From NCBI GenBank assembly GCA_029168955.1, contig JAPDOI010000363.1:536001-600000 (forward strand): DNA of 64,000 nucleotides, given 5' to 3'. The position numbers and the translations under genes are program-made. Below, in pieces: positions 37,331 through 49,444 of this stretch. The notes below the pieces were generated by a model that made no database searches, had not been told where the DNA came from, and saw only the letters and a list, made by a program, of their open reading frames with translations. This DNA is from Aplectana chamaeleonis (taxonomy: Eukaryota; Nematoda; Chromadorea; Rhabditida; Cosmocercidae). Every line of letters starts with the position of its first letter. The stretch's first letter is position 1.

Positions 37331-37979
37331 CCATTGTGAGCAATTTGAAGTAGGCTTAGCGAGTGCGCATACAATTGAAGAGTGGTATATGTACAAACAA
37401 CAGCGGATTAGAAGCGACATTGACTCAACACCTTTTAAGGAAGTGCGAGATGCCATGGCAAGGGAAGTGTTTCCGAGTTGTGGTTGTTTTCGTCTTTGAG
37501 TTTTTTCTCACTCCACTGCTGGCTTTGGAGGTAGAACGCTGGCCTATCTCGTGGGTTCGATTTGAACCGCTGCATCATATTATACGATTGGATCGTGTTA
37601 AGTCATACACTTTGATTTCGTACTTTCTTTGATATAGTCAACAACAATTCGTGATTTCTTCACCATTTGCGCTAATGCAATCGCTTACAACCCAAAGTTT
37701 TCATTCCTAAATATTTTTATTGGGTTAACTTCCGTTGATCAATTCAATTGAATATTGATAGGGAGATATCTCTGCCACCTCACTGTTACCGCAATAGCAG
37801 AGTTTGTATTGATGAGCAAAAATGAAAATGATTTCGACTGAAAAGTCTTTGAAGACGAGAGGCAAAGGAGGCTCACTGGAGCCTCGCACCGGAAGTCGAC
37901 TTCTAAAAACCGTGTACAGATGCTTGGTTTAGTGTCGTGGTCATACCGGACAGATTTTACTGCTACATAGAAGTGTGTT

Positions 37980-38130
37980 GCGCAGCGTAAGAAGAGAAAA
38001 TAATATATTGTTGCAACCAGCCGGTGTCTCAAACATCAGCAATAGCATTGGTCCTTGGGAGCGTTTTCTATGTAGCCATATGCCTTTGTTTGGCGCTCAA
38101 AACGGAAGCTTTCTAACTTTCAAGTCTTCC
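37980..38130 (+). repeat. Start of the gene-A duplicon
   Basis: catcagcaatagcattgg and the following sequence match catcagcagtagcactaaac at about 59,026 in the right arm of the palindrome. This marks the upstream limit of homology between the copy-A locus and the palindrome. Confidence 0.5.
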
Positions 38131-38559
38131 CAAGTGACAGGCAACGTTGCCCTGGTTCCGGCCACACATTGGTGTCACGTATGCAAAACCGTAGAGTCAC
38201 TTTACAGACATCAAAAAGCCCGTCCAGACTTAAGGGCTTTGCCCCGGAACGCTTCACTCTGACTAAACTTCTGCTTGCAACTGTGCACAAGTCAAGATTG
38301 AGTACATATATTGAATGTGATTTTCGAGGAAGTTTTGTTTTGAAGGCACAGAACACCGTGAGACAAGATATTTCTGATTTTGATTTGATTGTGATGTAGA
38401 TCCCTCCTGTGTTACACGTTGCAAGTGAGAGATTTCAGATCCTCCAAATAAGCGAGCTATAAGCGACCACAACTGGTCCCACTCCCTTTACTCACAACCA
38501 TGGGTAACACACTTTTCGAATTCAATAGCGGCTAGATGGAAGGGCGAATTCCGACAATC

Positions 38560-38760
38560 GCTGGTCTGTCTTCTCATTCTGGTTCGCTCTCGAACAGCGA
38601 CTGCGAATGAAGAGAAATACAGACCTAAGACAAATCGTCCACTAAATTTTCCTTTCTATAATATAGACATTTTGAAGAGCTTCAACTCCGTTTATAGGGG
38701 CCTTGAGCGATTTAAGGGACACCATTGTGATCAGCATGTGATTCTCTCTGATATGAGCAC
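38560..38760 (+). repeat. Diverged AGGCAGTG-MITE body fragment
   Basis: cctaagacaaatcgtccact and the gggacaccattgtgatcagc segment are recognisable as the family body. No termini survive. Confidence 0.45.
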
Positions 38761-38887
38761 GAAATCTTTGGAATAATTTCCTGGGTGCCCTGTGCTTTTA
38801 GGAATACCTTCCAAGTGGCGCTAAAGTTTATTTCCGCTGCTGTGCGTTTCAAGTAAGGAGTGGTCATATAGTATCCTTGTCAGGTTT

Positions 38888-39030
38888 AGTCTGGCGAACG
38901 AGCAAGGAGCATCCACTTGCTCCTGGCTCATTCGCCAGACTATTGCCACACTACTGGCCAGCTTAGTTTCGATCCCGCGCGATGATCCACCTCCACAGCT
39001 TCATCCATTGACTAGAGTTCTACAAGTAGA
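38888..39030 (+). repeat. Hairpin plus SINE tail
   Basis: A hairpin (38,888-38,911 against 38,918-38,941, two mismatches, arms agtctggcgaacgagc) precedes a B-box-like gtttcgatcccgcgcgatga and a tail shared with 35,163-35,300. Confidence 0.5.
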
Positions 39031-39205
39031 CTTTATGTGAACAGCTCAAATTTCTTGGAAATATGGTGAGAGAAAGCTTTCACTTAGTCTTACTGTGCGT
39101 CTTGAACCTTCTGAGCTATCTGTCAGGAATGCTGTTTTTTTCCAAAACATACTTCCTCAGTTTCATTCAAAGGTGCGACAAAGAAACATACCTCATAGTC
39201 AGGAA

Positions 39206-39506
39206 GCGTGCAGTCAGCCGTTGGCAAACCCAAATGGCAGCACCATTCGGGTTTAGCTACACATGCGAAAACGCTCGTATCACGAAACGCACTTCAAGTA
39301 CTCGAGAACCTTGGGTCGAATCTGTCCGGCAGATACCAAAGAATGATGGACGACAGACAAGTGAGCGCTTTCAACCTGCCCCTTATTAATTTTGCCGGAT
39401 AGACACTATTGTCGTTTCGTAGTTTGATAATTTTGCCCGCGAGCAGAAGTGCAACGTAGACCCTGCATAAAATGGAGTGTGGGGAGCAGCTATCATCATA
39501 ATCAGG
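39206..39506 (+). promoter_or_regulatory. Conserved upstream region of gene A
   Basis: The roughly 300 bases before the start codon are conserved in all five copies with a 5' end (gcgctttcaacctgcccctt, a CATAAAA or TATAAAA box, then tcatca and CAGG-ATG). In copy A the box is CATAAAA at 39,466-39,472. The frames across this region are shadows. Confidence 0.5.
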
Positions 39507-41108
39507 ATGTTTCTCTTCCTTGCCGTGAGTTCTCCTTGATACACTTCTCCATTTCTCTCAACCTCATTCTCTCGAATCTGAAATAGTCTCCTATTTCAGA
39601 CTGTGTGCGTTCTTCTGGTCAGCATTGAAGCTGAAAGTAAGTTAGAATGCTTAATCTAGTACCTAAAATGTTTGACGTCTCATTGTCGTTGGAGTAGATG
39701 CCAATGAGAAGTCATTATTGCGGGCCAAAGTGGGAAGTCAGCTTAACAGCTAGAAGTAAAGTTCGCCTGGTTCATGAGCCAGACTAAATCGATTATGGAA
39801 ACCACATATAGCATTCGGCGGCAGATTTAGGTGTGGCCTTACGCGGCATTTGTTAAAAAGAGCAGGCTCACAATCAATATTGTTTGGTGGCCCAAACTTC
39901 AACCTCTTACCTATGGGTAGACCTTCAGAAAATGTATGAAGCCTATTCCATAACGAGATTCCATGTGAAGAAGAAGACTAAGGGAACTGTTTGAGAAAAA
40001 AATTCGCGTAACCTTCGTGAGATAATATCCTGCTCAGTGGCTCCAACCTGGATTGATTTGTAATCCTAAATAGCTTCAAATACCCATTGTTAATATAATA
40101 AGGTCTGGAGAAACTAAATTGGCTTCAAATTGGGGATGATTTCGCCCAGCAGGTTGAATACTCTGCTACAGTCGCTGAATGCGTGAAACACTCGGCTAGC
40201 GTGAAATACACTGCTTTCCCAGAATGTTCGGATGAAGCGGATTCCCCAGAATGTTCTGGGGAATCCGCTTCAGCCAGTTCTGTTTTCGATTTCAGCTAAA
40301 TGCGCTATAAGAACTGATGGTATCAAGAGTTTGATTATAAAGGAAGTCAAGGAAGTCAACGTGGAACTGGTGAGTTTGCTGTGATTTTACGTAGTTTTCC
40401 CGGGCATAGCACTGCAGCGAAGCACACTGGCTTCATTTGGATGAATGAGGATGGCTTTGCAAGCAGCTGAAAGTCACAATCTTTGAACACATATTCATTT
40501 TGATAATCTTCAATTTCTCGAACAGAAATGGAAGGATTCTATGGCGCTTCTATTGACAAGTCCAGATTTAGTCGCCAACTTGAAGGCCAGTGGCAAATTT
40601 ATCTTCCTTCATAAAGAAGGGTACGGCGTAAAGTTTACGAACAACTGTTCGTATTTCGATACATTATGTCTGTTTTCAGCGAATTCTCAGATTCTGTTTC
40701 ATACAGTAAAGCAGCGGAACAAGTGCTAGCAAGTGTTACGGAAGAAACGAGAACTGCGGTGATTAAAAGAAGCTACACTTAAGAAGACTTTTTTTAATAG
40801 AGATTCAACCCTTTCGATTCCAGAGGCTAGTTTTATAAAAACGCAATTTCAGCTCGCAAACAGACACGGAAGAAGAACTTATGGATGCTTGGCAGTTGCA
40901 TGTGATGCGGTGGATGCTAGTTACGGTTACGATTACAAAGTCATAATTGACTGCATCGCCACGTATGTTTTATTAACCACAGTTGAGAAAACCCAATGTT
41001 TTCGTGCTTTACCTTGAACTACATTCTGCTTTCAGCAAGGCCACATCGTTGGATGGACCAGAACATGCAATCAAGTTCGACCTTCTTCCTTTCAACCCGC
41101 TCCAGTAG
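39507..41108 (+). CDS. Small secreted protein, copy A (seven exons)
   Basis: I do not recognise the family. Exons deduced by comparison with copies B and C are 39507-39524, 39600-39636, 40296-40369, 40526-40620, 40680-40758, 40826-40962 and 41036-41108. All introns have GT/AG ends. The product starts MFLFLATVCVLLVSIEAE, a clear signal peptide, followed by TKCAIRTDGIK, LLLTSPDLVANLKASGKFIF and a cysteine-bearing tail (YGCLAVACDA, IDCIA). The weak point is exon 6. The expected acceptor at 40,800 gives an early stop, so an in-frame product of about 170 residues needs the poor acceptor at 40,824-40,825. Copy A may therefore be a pseudogene. It lies outside the palindrome and is clearly more diverged than B and C are from each other. 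Confidence 0.6.
40233..40272. repeat. Perfect 19-bp hairpin in intron 2 of copy A
   Basis: tgaagcggattccccagaa and its exact reverse complement are separated by TG, ending 23 bases before the exon-3 acceptor. Copy C has only a single gcttcagc here, so the hairpin arose in or inserted into copy A. Confidence 0.7.
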
Positions 41109-42060
41109 ACCATAACACAAACCGTCTCGATTGGTCTTCCTTATCATATGCACAAGTAACTTCGTGATGGAAACTCTCTATTAGGCGTTTTGATATTTTA
41201 TAAAATGTTCACAGACATTTTGACAAATTGTTTTGACAAAAGTATCAACAATAGTACCTATGAGCAGCACAGCAAAACAGACCCCTCCAAAGAAGGTAAG
41301 CGACTGACTGACCGGCATGATTTTCTTTGTAGTTGGCGCCTACCTTGCGACAGACTACAGGTAGGGCCATAGGTAGAGCTCGTCGCGTCATGCTTTGTTC
41401 TTGTAGATTCCTATAAGAAGTCTGTCTTCCTCTCAAACAGATGTGCGGGAAATTGTTTTGGAAACAGAAAACAGAAAATCCAGTCTGACAGAAAACAGAG
41501 AAAAACTGACAAAAATGTGCAGATAACACAAAATTTGCAAACATCAATAAAGAGTGTTCAGCGTACGCTCAATATAAGTTTTCAAAGCATTAGGCTTTTT
41601 CTCTTAAATTTTCTGGTGATAAATGCTTTTTTTGCACACTTACCAATAATTAACAATGGGCCAGAGCATGAAGTATAGACGCCCAAGAAGTGCAGATTGT
41701 GAGTGCGAAAAGATACTACATGTTCTACTAACATATGGGAGTATGCATAAAAAATGGCCATGGAGCATGAAATATGTAGGCTTGCATGGAGCATGAAATA
41801 TGTGGGCTTGCTACGGCTATGGAGACCATGGTGTGTGGGATGGTCTGCCGTCGATCAACACAGGTCGGTCAGGTAAGCACTGAAGCTGTCGGCAATTGTA
41901 CTCATGACGCGCCATCGATCGATTGTCGATATTATAAATTTTTACTCTTATTGCAAGAAACGCGGCAAGGAATGGTGCTTGTATATGGGTGTGGTCTCTT
42001 TGTTGGGAATTCGTACTCATCGGACATTGTAAACGATAAACAATAACATCGATTTTTCAA
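41109..42060 (+). repeat. 3' flank of copy A, shared with other copies
   Basis: Matches in order the sequence downstream of exon 7 in copies B, C and F (for example gagcagcacagcaaa, and the cgccatcgatcgattgtcga block that recurs reversed at about 45,660-45,690). A 26-bp direct duplication, catggagcatgaaatatgt and following, lies at 41,758-41,810. A possible AATAAA is at about 41,546. Confidence 0.5.
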
Positions 42061-42216
42061 TCTGTTACTCAGACAGTCGGGGGGTCCGATTCGGCCACGA
42101 CACGCTTTCTATTCGATTGCGATGCCTTTTGGACGACGAATGAGCCCCGATGCTCTCGATTGGAACCGTTGATCGATCACTTCACAATTGATAAGGCGCA
42201 TATCAGCCGCACAGCA

Positions 42217-42369
42217 CGTAACATCGGCGTGGATCCTGAAGAGACTTCGCGTTCCTCATTGGAGGTTGACGCAAACTCGGTGCCATATGCTATAACATAG
42301 GTGCACCGAGTTTGCGCCGACCTTCAACAGTGAACGCGAAGTCTCTTCCGGATCCATGCCGACGTTATA
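42217..42369. repeat. Foldback repeat
   Basis: ggatcctgaagagacttcgc (42,231) faces gcgaagtctcttccggatcc (to 42,355), with the match extending through gcaaactcggtg against caccgagtttgc. The centre is near 42,293. Confidence 0.7.
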
Positions 42370-42696
42370 TAAGAATCACCATCCCATAGAAAGGGCAGTC
42401 GGCCTTTTGAGGCCGCTCCTAGAAGGCGACTACTAGTCACTCTCTGGGCGATTTTTGACCGCCCGCACGGAGGGAAGCTCCCTCGCTGTCGACCGAGGCG
42501 AGGATGATGTCCTTTATGCGGACTGCGGTGGAGATGATCCCTTGCTGAAGGCCGTGACACTTCTTTGCTAGGGAGAACCGCTCTTATCGAAGGGGTGTGG
42601 CCCCGCTCGTACCGCCACGTGCTTTCACTTTAGGACGACCTGCTGCTGCGTGCAAAACGGGAGTGCGGCAGGGCTTTTGTCTATCTGCACCACCTT

Positions 42697-42748
42697 GTCC
42701 TATCGAACGAGCCACGTGCTCCTCAGCACGTGGCTCGTTTAATAGGAC
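42697..42748. repeat. Strong 24-bp hairpin
   Basis: gtcctatcgaacgagccacg...and its reverse complement flank a 4-base loop with one or two mismatches. ccacgtgct and ctgctgcg words around it suggest a wider degenerate foldback (42,610-42,770). No gene is supported up to 43,268. Confidence 0.65.
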
Positions 42749-43268
42749 TACGTGGTGCTGCTGCGAAAGTTCCTTTCATTTCGACTTGGAATCCGACTAG
42801 AAAGCCTATCGTGGCACAATCAGACCTCCCCTGTATCTGAGTACACAAAATGCGGCATTGAGAGGTGACTTCTAGTGGTTCAGGGTGAAAAGGTTTCGGA
42901 ATCTGTACTCAACCCAAGAAAGCGATCGGCATCGATTAAATGAATCACCGAAGGCGAACCCTGTCGAAGGTTTCGCCTTTCCAAAATAAAAATCGAATAG
43001 CGAAAATGGTGTCTGAGTGATGTGTTTCGAAAGATAACTCGGAGCAGAATCACCTAAAGAAAGTATGGAAAAACTGGCAAATATAGTGAAACGGCTGAAA
43101 ATACGATTTGGTGGGCAAGACTAAACCAACCATGGATAAGTAAGTAGTGACCGAGGAAGGATTGGGTTTTGCAAGCTTTTCCGTAAACTCATCACAGCAA
43201 TAGCCCTTCACGGAAACAGCTATACTTTTTTTGAAGCTGCAATACAACAATCAGCAAAGGTCAAGCTA

Positions 43269-43547
43269 CTGTGCTTATCTGGGCCGAATTCCGGTCCGCA
43301 ATTGCGTCTGGACACGCTTTGCAGCCGCACGCGCTCGAGTCATTCGGGTTTCCAGCGCCAAAGCCGACTCAATGTGGCTTTTTCAAACAATTTTCTCAAA
43401 TTTTCCTTAGTTTCCAGTTTCCGAAATCCACTTAGAGTCAGCAGATCGGCGGCTGCGGCGCTGGAAGCTCTTCTGACTCGGGAGCGTGCGGCCGCAATGC
43501 GTGTCGAGACGCAATTGCGGACCGGAATTTGGCCCAGATAAGCACAG
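43269..43547. mobile_element. MITE with CTGTGCTT termini and TA target
   Basis: Termini ctgtgcttatctgggccg and ggcccagataagcacag are flanked by TA at 43,267-43,268 and 43,548-43,549. It is the second copy of the 16,678 family. Confidence 0.8.
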
Positions 43548-44755
43548 TACGTAAAAGCAACGCTCCTATCCATATCTCCATTTTAGGTTGGCAAATTAAC
43601 GTAGAAGCTCGTGGAATTCGATCGCTCATGTGTCACAACTTATAGATCGTTGGAATAGGCTTGACAGTCCCATATTTTCGATACTCTGACACTCAAGAGA
43701 CCGCGTGTCCACACTGCTCACCCACGACTGTCTTGCCCCTCGGACCGCGTGTCCACACTGCGCACCCACGCCATAAAACTTTCAATATTTTTTGAATTTC
43801 GAAGACGTGGGATCTTTCTCGGATATCATTGGTTCCTATAGTGTAACCTATTTACCGTCACAATTGTCAAGCACTTTGAGCGTTCCTAGTTATTTTACCA
43901 GCATCTCCGGAAATGACACTTTTCGAATATTCGAGCTTCTGAGATCTGAAAGAAATTCACCCAAACTTTGCTGAGGTAGGTTATAAACGACGCTTATCAC
44001 GAACCTAATGTTTACTAGTTGGGTTCCGAAATAGCAGCGCCAGCTATCTCAGATAACTGTAGTAGGTCATTGCTTCAAATTTTGCTGCCTTGACTCCGAG
44101 GGTTATTTGATGTGCTGCACAAAGATCTGATGTTCACTTTTCAGTTTCAGTAAAATTTCCGTCGACTGAAGTGTATTAGCCATTGATCAACTTTGTTTCA
44201 TATTTCGGTGAATTTCGAATGGATGGGAACTTAGGGAGGGGGGGGGGGAGAAAACCTGCTGATACTTAAACGCTCAAGATTTCATTGAAGCTTCGCTACG
44301 GGGTATTTGGAGGCACTGAACAATAAAATGGTGTTCATTTCACGGTTTTCAAAACCAAGTTGAGAGCCAAACGTTCATTTTGCGACCAGCACGCCCAAAA
44401 ATTCGCGAAAGGTCGCGTTTCCTAGCACCTTGTGAGTACAAAGTTGAAATACCTTACAAATCCGAAACGCGCCAGAAGCGTGAGAAAGTGAATGAGCATT
44501 CCTTCACCTTGTCCATACTGCAATTCTCTGGGGAGCGACATACTCCCAGGTGGAATGAAAACGAGTTATTGGTTGTGCTTGTAAGAAGCCTGCTCGATTC
44601 AAAAAAGATTTCTAGCGGACCGCCTGTCCACACATGTCAAATGCGGGAACGATTAGCCATGGAGCGCACCGGTAGGCTGAGCAAATTAGCCATCGAGCAG
44701 TCGGTCTCTTAAGTGTTAAGTTATTGCTTCTGAGATAAGATTCTGATCTTCTAAA
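43548..44755. other. No supported gene
   Basis: A 22-bp direct repeat, ccgcgtgtccacactgc, lies at about 43,700 and 43,745. The 110-codon frame at 44,380 has no recognisable domain. Confidence 0.35.
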
Positions 44756-45242
44756 AGGCAGTGTTCACGATAAAAATCGTTCTTCTGTTTCCCCGCCTAT
44801 CTTAAAAACGGCCCCATGCTGATCCCAATGATGTCTCTGAAGTCGTACAAGACCTTCGGGAAACGGAGTTATGATCCCCCCGAAATTGAGCTAACGAAAC
44901 ATGGTGAACGAGTTGTCTGAGGCTTGTAACTTCCGTCTTTTGCAGCCGATGTATACGAGCTGGCCTGAGTAAGGAGAGATGTTGAGAATGAAGGGAAGAA
45001 CGGGGCTAAAGATAGGGAATTATTGCTCATCTCACCATCTCGAGCATTCATTTGTTCACGTCGGTGGGCGTGTGTTGCGCGTTTGAGATTTGCCTTGCGC
45101 TCGATGTGGCAACTTCGGTCTTTTTTGGAGCTTTTGCTGGCTCGTTTTCATGCGTTCTTTCAACGTCGACGTTACAGTGTGCCCCTCCACTACCCATTCC
45201 TAGTGGAAACTGAAACACATTTTTTTGTCGTGAACACTGCCT
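44756..45242. mobile_element. AGGCAGTG MITE, 487 bp, reverse orientation
   Basis: aggcagtgttcacgataaaa at the left and cgtgaacactgcct at the right, with TTAA at 45,243-45,246 and a degenerate CTAA-like left flank. The body is the reverse of the 26,424 type. Confidence 0.8.
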
Positions 45243-45539
45243 TTAAGCTTCTGAAATTACTGTTAATTTTTTTTACATTTTGAACCTCTTGTTTCTCGGA
45301 AATTAGACACTGCCTTCCCAAAGGCTTCTTCTCTGGTCCCATTTTTTCTTTGCTAATTTCATTTTGAAAAGGCGAAAACTTTGAAGGACTTTGCCTTTGG
45401 TGATTCATTGAATCGGTGCCGGTCGATATTGTGGGATAAGTACAACTCTTCAAGCCTTATCACCCACAACCATATAAAAGTTACCACTCATTGCTGCATG
45501 TTGTGTAACAGATGGAAACATCGATATCATCGTTTAGTA

Positions 45540-47150
45540 ATAATTTACAATGTTTGACGAGTTGAATTTCCCTACAAAAAACCCATACCCATCTACAGTC
45601 ACCTTTCCGTGTCGCATTTCGTGCAATAAGAGTGTCGCATTTCGTGCAATAATCGATAATAACGATAATCGATCGATGGCGTTGGCCGCTGTTTACGGCT
45701 GTCAATGCGAACTTGCGTCACGTCCAGATCATCAGCATCCAGCGCGAGAGAGCGAGCTCGCGACATTATGGATGAACCACTTTTGAGGAGGTACAGGAAC
45801 AGTAGATGACTGTACGAGCTCTAGCGTTCGCGCCAGCAGTCTGGAGCGAGGTGCATGCAAACAAGCATGCCCGTGTTACAGGAGTTTGATAAACTCAGAA
45901 AATTATTGGTGTTAAGAGGTCGCTTTCCTTTCGTGAAGGTGTCTGATTTGCTTCGCTTCTATTCCTGCTCATACGTAGTGTTGCTAATGCTTTTTGGAAA
46001 CACTTCGTCAAAGTGTCAGAAATATTTTGTAAGAATGTCAGAACGTCTACTAGAGATCTCGTAGTTGTATACTTAAGCAGTAGACCGAGAACTTTTCAGC
46101 TTTATTCGGCTAACGTTTCGGCAATCTTGCCTTCGTCAGAGCCTGGAAGCCAAAGATACATAGGGAAACTAGCCGTCCAAGCACCATTCCAGAACAAAAG
46201 GACTAACTTTTTACAGAAAACTGACAAAAGCAACACCCTGTAGCAATTTGAAGTAGCTAACCTTTAGTGTGCAGACTGAAGCCTGCCAGACACCCTCAGG
46301 TGGTCTTAGATGGCGGGTGAATGAGTGGGACCATATCGGACAACCCACCTCATTAGCCTTCAGAATGCTGATCAAGCCCATAAGCAGATCAAAACCCACA
46401 AAGGTCAACAGAGGCGGCTAGTTCTAGGGTGACCGCCACACATTCGTCCTTTCTGTCTACTACGAGTTTCCATCACGAAGCTAATGGTGCATATGATTAG
46501 GAAGACTACGCCGAGATTTTAGAGTTTGTATCATTCTGTGTATGCGTTCGTACCATCCTGTGTTTGCGTTTTTCTCATTATCTCGAGGCCCGACCACCAA
46601 GACAGACGGTGGGCGGGACATCAGATTCGCGAGGGTGAGACCAAGGGCAGTCGTCTGTTTGCTATGGATACCCGAGCCCAATTTCGGGCATAGGTTTAAG
46701 CCCCCATTATTTTCACCATATGACCATTCCTCTATATTGCCATGTTCTTCCGTAAATGTGTTTTTCGTATATAAAAGTGATAACTTAAAGTGTTCGTCTC
46801 ATGGGCTAGAGTTGAAAAAGAATGAACAGCAAGTGTATGGCTAAAGTCAATAAAGTGTAAATTTTTATAATGAGTAGCGAAATCTATGGAAGTGTAAATG
46901 AGGCGGTATTAGGTTCCCACCAGAGAGTGATTAGATTGGACCCTCATCTACTAAGAAGTGGTTGGAAAAATACATCTGAACTCGAGGTCAAAAGTTGACG
47001 AATGATGACTGGTGTTCTCATTGAGTGCACAAAATAAGGGCACCGTCCTTATTTCGTTACAAGATCATCAACTGGCGAAGATGGAAAGGAAGATGGTTGA
47101 AGTCGATTGACTCCTGCGGTCCATCCAACGATGTTTCCATGCTGGAAGTG
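45540..47150 (-). pseudogene. Secreted-protein gene fragment, copy F
   Basis: On the reverse strand, 47,060-47,150 is an exon-7 copy (TSLDGPQESIDFNHLPFHLR). It has lost the normal stop and runs on to LMIL. The 3' flank of the gene family follows in two pieces, 46,465-46,530 and 45,545-46,055, which also matches 47,340-47,700 directly. Exons 1-6 are absent. The flank is interrupted by the insertion at 46,056-46,465. A 22-bp tandem duplication, gtgtcgcatttcgtgcaata, lies at about 45,620-45,660. Confidence 0.6.
46056..46465 (-). mobile_element. Inserted repeat with hammerhead-like motif
   Basis: Compared with the paralogous flank at 47,690-47,705, about 410 bases are inserted here, with ctcgtag / ctacgag at the two edges. 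On the reverse strand, 46,115-46,139 reads ctgacgaaggcaagattgcc followed by gaaac. This is the CUGANGA, stem II, GAAAC core order of a hammerhead ribozyme. Such motifs are known in Penelope-like element termini. Stem III and a cleavage triplet are not convincing. Confidence 0.4.
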
Positions 47151-47764
47151 TTAAATAGTTCGAAGACAAGCACGAAAAATTGTTCGATCGTTTTAGGCTT
47201 ATAACTTCTTGGAACCTGGAGCTCATTGCGGGATTTTGAGCTAGTGGGAGCAAGAGACGTGGAGAGACGACTGGTTTGCGGCATGCTAGCAGGGGCTTCG
47301 GTGAATGTCCTTAACTAAAGTGGATTGATATACAGAGGCTGCTGCTATCTACGGCTATCAGTGCGTGCCCGTCTCGCTCCAGATCGTACGCAGCCAGCGC
47401 GAGAGTGCGAGCCCGCGACAACACCGATGAACCTGCTTATAGGAAGGTTCAAGATCAGTGGATGACTTCACAAGCTCTACAGATAGGGCCGGCTGCCTGC
47501 AGCGAGGCTGGTCCCGTGTCACAAGTGCTTGAAATACTAAGAAAATTTTGACTGCCAGGGAATCGCTGTTCTTCTGTGAAGGTGTCTGATTTGCTATGCT
47601 TCTACTGCTCATTCGTACTGCTATGGATATTCTTGGTGGAACACTTGGTCAAAATGTCAGAAATATTTTATGAATACGTCAGAACGTCTACTAGAGAGTT
47701 TCCATTATGGGGCAACTCATGCATATGAGTAGGAAAACCCCATCGATATAGTTTCCGTCTCAGT

Positions 47765-49444
47765 CTACTGGCGCAGATGGAGAGGAAGATGGTTGAAGTT
47801 GATTGGTTCTTGTGGTCTGTCCAACGATGTGGCCTTGCTAAAAACAGCAACCAGCTCAGAATAAATCACCAGAAACTTTGGTTTTCTTCAATTATGGTAA
47901 ATTAAATCCATACGTGGCGATGCAGTCAATAATAACTTTGTAGTCGGCATCAATCGCATCACACTGAACTGCTAAACATCCATAGGTTCTTCTTCCGGCT
48001 CTGTTTGCAAGCTGAAATTGACTTCTCATGAAACCAGCCTCTGAATTTGGAACGGGGTGCTATTCAACTGAAAATGTCTTATATAGTGAAATGTATATGA
48101 TGAAAACCAATGAATCACCGCCTTTCTTGTTGTTTCAGTAACACTTGCGAGTACTTGTTCCGCTGCATCATTGTATAAAACAGAATCCGAGAATTCACTG
48201 AAAACAGGCACTATGCTTTCAGACACTAACAATTAATCGTAAACTTTATGCCGTACCCTTCTTTGTGAAGGAAGATGTAATTACCACTTTTCCTCAAGTT
48301 TGCGACTAAATCTGCGCTTGTCATAAGTAGCGCAATGGGATCGTTCCACTCCTGTTTGAGAAATTCAAGATTATTGAAAGAACACGTATTATGAAAGCAA
48401 GACTTTCAGCTTCTTTGAAAGCCATCCTTATTCATTGGAAGAGGGCCAGTGTGCTATGCGACAGTGCTATGCCCAGGAAAAATATGTGAAATCACAGCAA
48501 ACTAACCAGTTCCTCGTTGACCTTTTTGACTTCCCCAATGATCAAATCCTTAATCTCGTCAGTCCTTATAGAGCATTTAGCTGAAATTCAAAAGTGTGCT
48601 CGCTGAAGCGGGTCTCAATCAAGACTACAAAGTTTTTCAGGTTCACCACAGCCTTACTGTTGACGTGCATTTTACACAGTCAGCAACATAAACTTAGTTT
48701 TAAAAGACTACCTTAAATATTGAGCTCATCTACATAGCTCCAGACCTTATTCCCCCTTAAGTTGTTAATAATGAGTACTCGAAGCACCCTGGGTTCAACA
48801 GTCGACCTACATAAGTTGAAACCACTGATATAGATATGGTTTCAGAGAACTTTTGCCATTTGTATCTCAGACAGCTCTCTTTGTCTTCTTTTCTTTGAGG
48901 AATCGCGTTTTGGAATGTGCTTCTCATTTTTCTTGAAGAAACGGGCTATCGATGGGCAAGAAGTCGAAGCTTATGAGCACGCCACTATACAAACTGCTTG
49001 TGAGCCTGCTCTTTCGAGCAAATGCCGCGTAAGGCTACGTCGACAGGTGCCGCCGAGTGCTACAGTTGTCTAAGGCCGAAATCATACTTCCCGCGACCAG
49101 CGATAGCGACAGTGCACATCGGGCACTTCGATTTTCAGTGGATGACGGCAAACATTGCGTCGCGTCGCTGATCGCTGAAGAATGATCTCGGCCAACTGAC
49201 TCCATGCCGTCGTTAAACTGAACTTCTTTCTCGCTACACGCCAATGATGTCTCATTGGAATCTACTCTAACGACAATGAGTCGTCAAATACTAGAGATAG
49301 TCTAACATTCCTACTTACTCTCAGCTTCGATGCTGACCAGGAGAACACACACAGCCTGAAATGGGAAATCTTCAGATATGAGGAAATGAAGCTGAGCGAA
49401 ATTAAATGTGGTATGAAAAAACTCACAGCAAGGAAGAGAAACAT
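47765..49444 (-). CDS. Small secreted protein, copy B (seven exons, left arm)
   Basis: The family is unrecognised. Reverse-strand exons are 49427-49444, 49319-49355, 48507-48580, 48257-48351, 48119-48197, 47914-48059 and 47765-47837. They join in frame to 173 residues with GT/AG introns. The product has a signal peptide (MFLFLA-AVCVLLVSIEAE), then TKCSIRTDEIKDLIIGEVKK, the LLMTSADLVANLRKSG segment, DAAEQVLASV and a C-terminal part with three cysteines ending HLPLHLRQ. A 2-base insertion at the usual exon-6 start is bypassed by an in-frame AG eight bases downstream (exon from HPVPNSEAGF). The promoter-like TTTTATA (reverse TATAAAA) is at 49,478-49,484. It is the mirror partner of copy C. Confidence 0.75.
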
